This document shows positions 10,440-20,365 of a DNA stretch of 64,000 nucleotides, in pieces. The stretch lies in contig NZ_JRKJ01000018.1 of NCBI RefSeq assembly GCF_000770795.1, forward strand, positions 148,998-212,997. Reading direction: 5' to 3'. Within the stretch, counting starts at the first letter, position 1. Every line of letters starts with the position of its first letter. This stretch comes from Lysobacter dokdonensis DS-58. GTDB lineage: Bacteria > Pseudomonadota > Gammaproteobacteria > Xanthomonadales > Xanthomonadaceae. A program made the translations under genes and the position numbers. The notes beneath the pieces are model-generated. The model did no database searches, was not told where the DNA came from, and saw only the letters and a list, made by a program, of their open reading frames with translations.

Positions 10440-13101
10440 TCAGCGCTTCTGGCCGGGGCCGCCGAGCCGGCGGTCGTCGTCCATGATGGTGAACCGCGTG
10501 TTGGCGTTGGTGATGTTGTAGGCCGGCGATGCGGTGATCGCGACGTCGAACGCGCGCGGCGACTGCGGCGTGTCGTTGCCGATGACCTCGACGTACACGA
10601 TCGCCTCGGGTGCGTCGTCCGTCAGTGTCACGTTGCCCGACGCGGCGACATAGTCCGCGCCGCTCTTCGCGCTGCCGTCGACCGTGCGCCAGGCGACGTT
10701 GATCGAACCGAAGCCCGTCGTCTGGTTCGACCGCGGCACGTACGCGATCTGTACCGGCACCTTGTACTTGCGGCCCGCACGGCCTTCGGGCAACGCACGA
10801 CCGCCGCGCACGATGAGCGTGCCGCTCCATCGCAGGACCGGCGCGATGCTCCGGTCGGTGTTCACGTCGTGCAGCACGCCGTACCACGGCTGGTATTGCG
10901 AGCTCATCTCGACGTTCGCTTCGAGCGTCGCGCCCGGGTAAACCGATCGGTAGAACGTGGTGCCGACGGTGTTGTAGTCCGCTTCGGTGATCGCGCGTCC
11001 CATGTAGCTCTCGACGGTCTTCACCGTGATGAACTGCCCGGACATCAGCGTCTCGCCGGGCGCCGGTTGCATGCTGCCGAACACCACCAGGCCGTTGGGC
11101 GCCGGGATCACTTTGTATCGGTCGCGCCAGACGTCATTGAAGATCGTCGGCAGGAAGCGCGAGACGCTGGTCGACTGGAAATAGTTGCCTTCGGGCTCGC
11201 GGATTTCGAGGTTGGCGCCCGGCGCGACGGGAATGTCGAACGTGCAGCCCAGGTCCGGGAAGATGTCGTACGGCTCATCGCGCGGCCCGTCCATGCCGTA
11301 GGCGACGGCGCGCAAAGGGCAAGGGGCCGTGGGATCCGGCGACGCGGTGAGCAGCTTGCCGCGCACGTGCGGGCGCGGGTCGTCGTCGCGGATCGTCAGC
11401 ACCGCGGTGTCGTCGGCGATGGGCCAACCGCTCGACGTGGTCACCTTCAGGATGATCGTCTCGTCACCTTCGACCACCGTGTCCGGCCGCACGCGGATGC
11501 GGAACAACGATTCGCTGCGGTATCCACGCGGGATCACGCCCGACATCGGGCTGGCGATTTCGTAGTCGACCATGCCCGTCGCGGTGCCGCCGACGATCTG
11601 CACGTCGTACGGCACGTCGGCGTTCATCGCGTAACCGTTGAGGCGCACGGGCATCGCGATGTACGCGTTGCCGCCCCAATCGGGTTCCCAGCCTTCGCTG
11701 TCGGAGACCGTCAGCTTGCCCGGCGCGGTGCGGAATTCGGAGACGGTGCGCCATGCGGTCGAAGGCACGCACGTTGTCCGACAGATCGGGGATGCCGCAG
11801 CGCGCGCCGCACAGCGAGGAATTCGGATCGGAGAAGCGGCCGATCCACGGTTCGTTGGCGTCGGTGTACGCCATGATCGTCGCGAACTTCGGCGCGGTGA
11901 GGCGCCGATACCCGAAGGCGTACGGATGCGAGCCGTGCGGATATTCGCCATCGACCCAATCGGTTTCGCGGTCGTGTGCCGAGCCGAGGTTGTGGCCCAG
12001 TTCGTGCGCCATCACGTGCGCGCCGCACGGCTCGGTGTTGACGACGGAGAAGCCGAACAGGTTTTCGGTTTCCGTCCCGCGATTGCCGCTGCCGCCGACC
12101 CACGCGATGCCGCAGTCGGTATACGCGGCGTTAGAGGGGCGCACGAAGGTCACGAGGTCGGCCGAATACTGGTCGCGCAACAGTTCGAGGTCGATGCCGC
12201 CCACGAGATCGGCGGTCATCTGATAGAGGACGTCGTAGTTGTCCATCGACGTCGGCACGGTGAGCTTCTGCCGGCGCACCAGCGAGAAGCGCACGCGCGA
12301 GTTGCTGTCGATGTGCGCCTGGTTCGCGGCGGCGACGAGGTTGCTCAACTCGGTCTGCACGGCGGCGTCGCTGCCGCGCAGCGCGACGAGATCGTCGGCG
12401 TAGGCGGCCATGACCGTGATCGTGACCGGCGGCAATCCGGATGCAGCGGCGGTCACGAGCGTGTTGTCGACAGGCGCCGGCGTCGATGCCGGCACCTGGA
12501 CGCGTTCCTTCTGCGCGCCCGCGGTGGCGTTGCGCATCGGCAGGCCGCGCGCGGCGAGCCGCTGCGCGCGCACTGCGGCAAGGTCTTCCTTCGGCCGCGG
12601 CGCGATATCGCTCGTCAACGCCTTGCCCGGCGGGATCAAACCGCCGTCGAGCGAGGCCTGCACGCGGCCGTGGTTGGTGACGATGCGCAGCATGCGGCCG
12701 TTCGGCATCGGCAACGTGCCGAACACCGCGTTGCCGCCGAACGTGAGCACCGCCGCCTGCGGACCGACCGGCGTGTCGACGTGGCCGATCACCGACCACT
12801 GCCCGAACGCATCGGTTTCCTGGCGCTGCATCTTCACCGGGTACGTCGTGCCATCGGGCAACGTGACGCGCAGCGTGCCGTCGCGCATCGCGGCGCGCGC
12901 CATCGCGGCGTCGAGCGCGATCGGATGCGCTTCACCGACGACGTCGAACGCGCCCTGCAGCTTCAGCGCAGGTGTCGCTGCATGCGCGGACTGCACCGGC
13001 GCGATGCGCAATGGCGCATCGCCCGACTGCCACCACGCGATGCCGGCGATCAGCGATACGCCAGTGACCACCGTCCATGCGATCTTCCGTGACTGCTTCA
13101 T
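10440..13101 (-). pseudogene. Secreted reprolysin-like metalloprotease, frameshifted (copy 2)
   Basis: The frame from 13101 encodes a leader (MKQSRKIAWTVV, likely cleaved near SAHA-ATP), the pro-region and a complete catalytic domain with HELGHNLGSAHD (366-377) and the Met-turn MAYTD (Met410). After ARG-ALA-PHE-ASP-ARG-MET-ALA (residue 451, near 11749) it runs out of frame to a stop at 11464. The homologous sequence resumes in another frame as TVSEFRTAPGKLTVSDSE and continues through the Calx-beta modules to DDDRRLGGPGQKR at 10440. Against copy 3 the best repair is restoring two lost bases at the GCGC site. The 545-residue truncated product could keep its protease domain. Sequencing error is possible. 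Confidence 0.8.
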
Positions 13102-13119
13102 GCGCGCTCCCTGCCCTCG

Positions 13120-15816
13120 TTATGGCGCCGCGGTTTTCTGCCCCGGCCCGCCCGTGCGATGGTCGTCGTCGGCGATGGTCACGCGCGTCGACGGATTGGT
13201 GATCTGATACGGAGAGATCGGATCGATGACGACGTCGAACGACCTCGCCTTGTCCGTCACGTCGTTGCCGTTGATTTCCACCCACACGATCGCCGACGGC
13301 ACGCTGCCGGTCAGCGTGACCGTGCCCGATGCCGCGGTGTAATCCTTGCCGGCCTTCGCGGTGCCGTCGACGGTGCGCCAGTTCACGTTGACCGAGCCGA
13401 GTTGCACGCTGGTGTCGCTGAACTTCGACACGTAGGCGATCTGCACCGGCACTTTGGTCTTGCGGCCTGCCGGGCCTTCCGGCCACGGCTGGCCGCCGCG
13501 GACGACGATCGTGCCGGCATTGCGCATCAACGGCATCGCGCCGGTGTCCTGCCACACGTCGTGGAAGACGAAATACCAGGGCCGGTACGACGTGGACTGC
13601 GCCTCCACCTGCACTTCGAGCGTCGCGCCGGGATAGACCGAACGCGTCCACGACGCGCCGTACGTGGGCGTCATGATCGTCTCGCTGATGGTGCGACCCA
13701 TCAACGTTTCGATGGAGCGCGTCAACGTCGTCGGCGTGCCGATCCACGGATCGCTCGGCACCATGGTGAGCGCCACCTGGAGCGGCTGCGGCGCGGGAAT
13801 GGCCAGGTAGCGATCTTCGTAGACATCGTTCACCACGGTCGGCAGGAAGCGGCGACCAGCCGTGGGAACACCGGTCACGCCGAAGTTCTGCCGAAGTTCG
13901 AAATTGGCGCCCGGTGCGACGGCGAAATCGAAACTGCAATCCGGCCACGCCGGGGCGAAATCGCGCTTCCCGTCGCGCGGCCCGTTGATGCCGTAATACG
14001 TTGCCTGAATGTAGCAACCGTCCTCCGGCGGCACGAGGATGCGACCGCGAATGTGCGGGCGCGGGTCGTCGTCGCGGATCGTCAGCACCGCGGTGTCCTT
14101 GATGATCGGGTAGCCGCCGGGCGCGGTGATGCGGACGATGATCGTCTCGTCGCCTTCGATCTCCGTGTCCGGGAGGATCTGGATCAGCCCGAAGGTTTCG
14201 TTGCGATAGCCCCACGGAACGGTGCCGCTGGCTACGGGATCGCCTGCGACGAAGTCCACGCCCGGCGTCGCGGTGCCGCCGATCACGCGCGCCTCGAACG
14301 GCACCGCCGCATCCATCGCATACGCGTTCAATCGCACGGGGAACCGGAGGTTCGACGGCAGGATGTCGGGGTCGCCTTCCCACGCTTCGCTGTCGGAGAC
14401 CGTCATGCGGGCCGGCGTCGTGCGGAAATCCGCGATGGCGGGCGCCATCTTGTCGAACGCGCGCACGTTGTCGGACAGTTTCGCGATGCCGCACGGCGCG
14501 CCGCACGCACTGGAGTTGGGATCGGAGAACCGGCCGATCCACGGTTCGTCGGCGTAGGTGTACGCCATGATCGTGGCGAACTTGGGCGCGGTCAGGCGGC
14601 GATAGCCGAATGCGTAGGGATACGAGGCGTGCGGATATTCGCCATCGATCCAGTCGGTCTCGCGGTCGTGCGCAGAACCGAGGTTGTGGCCGATTTCATG
14701 CGCCATCACGTGCGCGCCGCACGGGCCGACGTTGACGACGGAGAAACCGTAGGGCGCTTCGGCCTCCAGCGCATGGTTGCCAGCGCCGCCGACCCACGCG
14801 ATGCCGCAGTTCGAGAATTCGTTGCGATACGGGCGCACGAAGGTGACCAGGTCCGCCGAGGATTCGTCGCGCACGGTTTCCAGGTCGACACCGCCGACGA
14901 AATCCCCCGTCATCTGGACGAGCACGTCGTAGTTGTCCATCGTCGACGGCACGGTGAGCTTCACCTTGCGCACGAGCGAGAGGCGCACGCGCGTGCCGCT
15001 GTCGATGTGCGCCTGGTTCGCCGCGGCAAGCAGGTTGCTCATCTCGGTCTGCACCGCCGCTTCGCTGCCGCGCAGGGCGATGAGATCGTCGGAATACGAA
15101 GCGATCACCGTAATGGTGACCAGCGGCAGCGCGCCTGCGGCTTCGGTGCGAAGCGAAGCGTCCGTCGTCTGTGCGATGGGCGTGGATGTCGGCAATCCGC
15201 CGCCGACAGGCATGCGTTGCGACGCCGCCGGCGTGGCGCGCCGCTGCAAATCGCGTCGGGCGGCCGCCTTCGCCTTCATCGCGACGATGTCGTCCTTCGG
15301 ACGCGGGGCGATGTCGCTCATCAGGCCGTGGCCCGGCGGGATCAGGCCGCCATCGAGCGAGCCTTCGACCACGCCATGGTTGGTGACGACACGCAGCATG
15401 CGCCCGTTCGGCATCGGCAGCGTGCCGAACACCGCGTCGCCGCCGAAGGTCAGCACCGCCGATTGCGCACCCACCGGCGTGTCGACCTGGCCGATCACCG
15501 ACCACTGGCCGAATGCGTCGGTTTCCTGGCGCGACATCTTCACCGGATACGCGGTGCCGTCGGGCAGCGTGACGCGCAGCGTGCCGTCGCGCATCGCGGC
15601 GCGCGCCATCGCGGCGTTCAATGCGATCGGATGCGCAGTGCCGACGACGTCGAACGCACCGTGCAATTGCAACGCGGGCACCGCGGGCTGCGATGCCACG
15701 TTTGCGCTGCGGCGCACCAGTGCTTCAGAAGGTGATTCGTGGAGGCCCCACACCACCGCCACGCACGCACACAACCCCAGGGCGAGCCAGAGGCTCGTCT
15801 TCGACCGCAATGCCAT
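13120..15816 (-). CDS. Secreted reprolysin-like zinc metalloprotease with Calx-beta modules (copy 3)
   Basis: The 898-residue paralogue is closest to copy 2; long stretches are nearly identical, such as LPDGTAYPVKM and MPNGRMLRVVTNHG. A hydrophobic export segment (about 9-24) is followed by the pro-region, a catalytic domain with HEIGHNLGSAHD (373-384) and Met417 in the Met-turn, a Calx-beta module (about 470-580), a linker domain and a final Calx-beta module. It ends DDDHRTGGPGQKTAAP. Cysteines in SNCGIAW, NVGPCGAH and SACGAPCGI probably form disulfides. It lies 18 bases before copy 2, so copies 3, 2 and 1 probably share a transcript. The substrate is unknown. Confidence 0.86.
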   Translation of the reverse strand: MALRSKTSLWLALGLCACVAVVWGLHESPSEALVRRSANVASQPAVPALQLHGAFDVVGTAHPIALNAAMARAAMRDGTLRVTLPDGTAYPVKMSRQETDAFGQWSVIGQVDTPVGAQSAVLTFGGDAVFGTLPMPNGRMLRVVTNHGVVEGSLDGGLIPPGHGLMSDIAPRPKDDIVAMKAKAAARRDLQRRATPAASQRMPVGGGLPTSTPIAQTTDASLRTEAAGALPLVTITVIASYSDDLIALRGSEAAVQTEMSNLLAAANQAHIDSGTRVRLSLVRKVKLTVPSTMDNYDVLVQMTGDFVGGVDLETVRDESSADLVTFVRPYRNEFSNCGIAWVGGAGNHALEAEAPYGFSVVNVGPCGAHVMAHEIGHNLGSAHDRETDWIDGEYPHASYPYAFGYRRLTAPKFATIMAYTYADEPWIGRFSDPNSSACGAPCGIAKLSDNVRAFDKMAPAIADFRTTPARMTVSDSEAWEGDPDILPSNLRFPVRLNAYAMDAAVPFEARVIGGTATPGVDFVAGDPVASGTVPWGYRNETFGLIQILPDTEIEGDETIIVRITAPGGYPIIKDTAVLTIRDDDPRPHIRGRILVPPEDGCYIQATYYGINGPRDGKRDFAPAWPDCSFDFAVAPGANFELRQNFGVTGVPTAGRRFLPTVVNDVYEDRYLAIPAPQPLQVALTMVPSDPWIGTPTTLTRSIETLMGRTISETIMTPTYGASWTRSVYPGATLEVQVEAQSTSYRPWYFVFHDVWQDTGAMPLMRNAGTIVVRGGQPWPEGPAGRKTKVPVQIAYVSKFSDTSVQLGSVNVNWRTVDGTAKAGKDYTAASGTVTLTGSVPSAIVWVEINGNDVTDKARSFDVVIDPISPYQITNPSTRVTIADDDHRTGGPGQKTAAP

Positions 15817-15892
15817 TGCATCCCCCGATGCGGATTACCGGCCGATCATAGCGGCCGCCGCCGGGTGGCGCGACGTGACTCGTGGTAGCGGG

Positions 15893-17194
15893 CTAGTTGC
15901 GGGTCGGCGGATCGCGGAAACGCGCGACCGCCGGGGCCGCCAGGTCGATGCCGCGGGCGTTGTCGATGCGGCCAGCCACCCCACAGGGGGCGCCGTCGCA
16001 GGCGGTGGGGTGCGGGTTCGAGAAGCGTCCGATCCAGCGGCCCTCGCCCGGGTCCGTCATCAGCGTGCCGAACATCGGCGTGCGCAGATCGAAGGAGAAC
16101 GGGTACGCGCCGTACGTCACGACGCCGTCGGCGTCGGTCTGCGCGGCGATGTCGTGCGCCGCGCCCATCGCGTGGCCGATCTCGTGCGCGAGCACGTAAG
16201 CGCCGCACGGCGAAACATTGGCGACGACGTAACCGTGCGCCGGATCCAGGCCGGCTTCGCCCTGTTCGTGCGCGCCGTTCAACCACGAGGCGCCGCAGGT
16301 GTCGTCGGTCTCCGACACGGGGCGGATGAAAGCCGCGAGGTCGGCCGCGGTCTTGTCGCGCAGGGCTTCGAAATCGATGTCGCCATAGCGGCCGGCGGTG
16401 AGCACGTCGAGCGCCTGTGCATTCGTCAGGTCGGCGGGGATCGCGACTTCCTGCGCGCCGATCATGTGCAGTCGCACGCGCGTGCCGCTGTCGCGGTGCG
16501 CCTGGTTCGCCACGGCGATCAGGTGCGCGATCTGGGTCTTCGCCGCCGCAACGCTGCCGCGCCGCGCGACCAGTTCCGGCGAATAGAGCGCGAGCACGTC
16601 GATGCGCACCGGCTTGCCGTCGTCGAGGCGGAGCGGCTGGTCGGCCACGGCCTTGAAATACTGGGTGTCGAACTCGCCGCCCGGCGGGACGCGATAGTCC
16701 GGCGTGGCCGGGCGACCGGGCTGGCTGCGCGGCACGAGGTTGCGCGCCGGCGCCACCGTGATCAGGCCGTTGCCTTCGGTTTCGATCTGCATCGCGTGGC
16801 CGTCGGGCATCGGCACCTGGCCGAAGACCGCATTGCCGCCGAAGGTCAGCACCATCGACTGCGCACCCACGGCGGTCTGCACTCGGCCGACGAGCGACCA
16901 GTGCCCGCCGCCATGCGTTTCCTGGCGCTCGATCTTGACCGGGTACGCGGTGCCGTCGGGCAGCACGACCTCGAGGGTGCCGTCGCGCAGTGCGCGGCGC
17001 GCCATCGCGGCGTCGAGGTGGATGCCCTGCCCGCCGCTTTCGAGGCGCAGGGTGGGAAGGCCGGTTTCGGCAGGGATTTGGGACACGGGCGCGCGCACGG
17101 CCTCGCCCGCGAATTCCGCGCGCAAGCCCCAGACCGCGAACCCCACCGCAGCGGCGACCAGCGTGCAGGCCACCGCGCCCCGGAACATCCCCAT
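15893..17194 (-). CDS. Secreted reprolysin-like zinc metalloprotease without Calx-beta modules (copy 4)
   Basis: The 433-residue protein is the shortest of the four paralogues. An export segment (about 5-22) is followed by the shared pro-region (LPDGTAYPVKIERQET, VLTFGGNAVFG) and a catalytic domain with HEIGHAMGAAHD (337-348). It stops soon after the Met-turn region (TLMTDP, then IGRFSNP) and has no Calx-beta modules or GGPG tail. Its Met-turn differs from the M-A-Y of the other copies. The ATG at 17194 is preferred over a GTG one codon earlier. It is first in the array, 76 bases upstream of copy 3. It is probably a secreted endopeptidase. Confidence 0.84.
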   Translation of the reverse strand: MGMFRGAVACTLVAAAVGFAVWGLRAEFAGEAVRAPVSQIPAETGLPTLRLESGGQGIHLDAAMARRALRDGTLEVVLPDGTAYPVKIERQETHGGGHWSLVGRVQTAVGAQSMVLTFGGNAVFGQVPMPDGHAMQIETEGNGLITVAPARNLVPRSQPGRPATPDYRVPPGGEFDTQYFKAVADQPLRLDDGKPVRIDVLALYSPELVARRGSVAAAKTQIAHLIAVANQAHRDSGTRVRLHMIGAQEVAIPADLTNAQALDVLTAGRYGDIDFEALRDKTAADLAAFIRPVSETDDTCGASWLNGAHEQGEAGLDPAHGYVVANVSPCGAYVLAHEIGHAMGAAHDIAAQTDADGVVTYGAYPFSFDLRTPMFGTLMTDPGEGRWIGRFSNPHPTACDGAPCGVAGRIDNARGIDLAAPAVARFRDPPTRN

Positions 17195-17315
17195 CACGAA
17201 CCACCGACTTCAAGCTGAACCGCAGCGCGCATCTTAGCGGGCCGCGGCCGCCCCGACAGGGCCATTGGTCAGGAGGATCCGGCCGACGTGCGGCGCATTC
17301 GTGCGGGTTTTCCCA

Positions 17316-19352
<2,037 letters not shown>

Positions 19353-19519
19353 CGGGCTCGGCAACGGAGGTGCAACGGGGGATCGGACGAGTGTAGCGCC
19401 GCGGGGATGAAGCCCGAGGCGTTGGCGCGGTGTTTCCTGACAACGCGGCGCAGGCGTTTCCGACGGCGGCCGTGGGGAGGCAGCACGCAGCATCGGAGGA
19501 CCGAAACGAAGCCCCTGAT

Positions 19520-20086
19520 ATGCGTGCCCTTCCCACTGGTTTCAACCGCAGGCGCACCGATGGCGCCACGCTGCTCGAAGTGGCCATCGTGGTCGCGGTG
19601 GTCGCCACGCTCGCCGTGCTCGCGCTACCCCGCTTCACCGCCGCGCGCGAAGCCGCGCGCACCAGCGCCGTGCACCAGGCGTTGCTCGCGTCCCTGGTGA
19701 CCGCGTCGACCCACGCCGCCTCCGCGGGCACCGACGTCGTCGCCTGCCCCGGCGCATCCGCGGGGTGCGCGGGCACGCACGACTGGAGCGGCGGATGGAT
19801 CGTCTTCGCCGACCCCGACGGCGACCGCACGCGCGACCCGATGCGCGAGCCCCTCCTCCATCGCGCGGCGGCCGCCGGCGGCCGGACCCACCTGCGCACC
19901 ACAATCGGCCGCACGCGCATCGTGTTCCAGCCCGACGGCAGCGCCGCCGGCTCCAATGCCACGTTCACGTTGTGCGACGGCCGCGGCCCGCAACGCGCGG
20001 TGGCGTTGGTGATGAACAACAGTGGTGCGTTGCGGGCGATGCCGGCGACGCCTGCGAGCGCGCAGGCATGTGCGACTGCGCTTTAG
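19520..20086 (+). CDS. Lone GspH/FimT-like type IV pseudopilin
   Basis: The 188-residue protein has a class III prepilin leader: [15 protein letters not shown] is cut before [10 protein letters not shown], with Gly at -1 and Glu at +5, followed by a hydrophobic helix (about 16-38). The rest resembles FimT/GspH minor pilins, with cysteine pairs at VACPG/GCAGT and LCDG/QACAT. It is separated from the fimT-pilWXV cluster by tRNA-Asn and lies on the opposite strand. The start is chosen to give a normal short leader; the open frame extends 30 codons further upstream. Family assignment is good; its role in pilus priming or secretion is inferred. Confidence 0.8.
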   Translation: MRALPTGFNRRRTDGATLLEVAIVVAVVATLAVLALPRFTAAREAARTSAVHQALLASLVTASTHAASAGTDVVACPGASAGCAGTHDWSGGWIVFADPDGDRTRDPMREPLLHRAAAAGGRTHLRTTIGRTRIVFQPDGSAAGSNATFTLCDGRGPQRAVALVMNNSGALRAMPATPASAQACATAL

Positions 20087-20246
20087 CGAAGCGCCGCCGA
20101 CGATTTGGCGGGCCCGACAATCCGCATGTCTTCCGTGGTGCAAAGGCTGGGAATCAGCGCATCCACCCGCGACTCCCGCCTCGGGAATGCGCCCACGTTG
20201 TGCTCCACCGGCAAACCGGCGTACGACTGTCCGTGTTTCGGATACG

Positions 20247-20276
20247 AAAAAAGGCCTGCATCGCTGCAGGCCTTTT
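20247..20276 (-). terminator. Intrinsic terminator after tRNA-Asn
   Basis: An 8-bp stem (GGCCTGCA with TGCAGGCC) has a 4-base loop and is followed on the minus strand by six T residues (20247-20252). It lies 13 bases after the tRNA 3' end. On the plus strand it also ends in TTTT, so it may act in both directions and end the pseudopilin transcript too. Confidence 0.85.
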
Positions 20277-20288
20277 GTCAATCGAATC

Positions 20289-20365
20289 TGGCGCCCGAAG
20301 TTGGACTCGAACCAACGACCCCCTGATTAACAGTCAAGTGCTCTAACCGGCTGAGCTATTCGGGC
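20289..20365 (-). tRNA. tRNA-Asn(GTT)
   Basis: A 77-nt cloverleaf is visible. The acceptor arms are GCCCGAA and TTCGGGC with discriminator G and an encoded CCA, the anticodon loop CTGTTAA gives anticodon GTT, and the T-arm contains GGTTCGAGTCC. It reads both asparagine codons. The pilV reading frame upstream ends inside this gene: its TAG stop is the conserved T8-A9 plus G10 of the tRNA. Confidence 0.97.

Noticed and set aside
11740..11760. Programmed frameshift in protease copy 2
   Set aside because: No slippery heptamer, stop codon next to the shift or stimulatory structure is visible, and copies 1 and 3 are continuous. A mutation or sequence error is simpler.
7793..15816. PEP-CTERM or GlyGly-CTERM anchor on the protease C-termini
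   Set aside because: The GGPG tail is not followed by a hydrophobic helix and basic cluster, which those anchors need.
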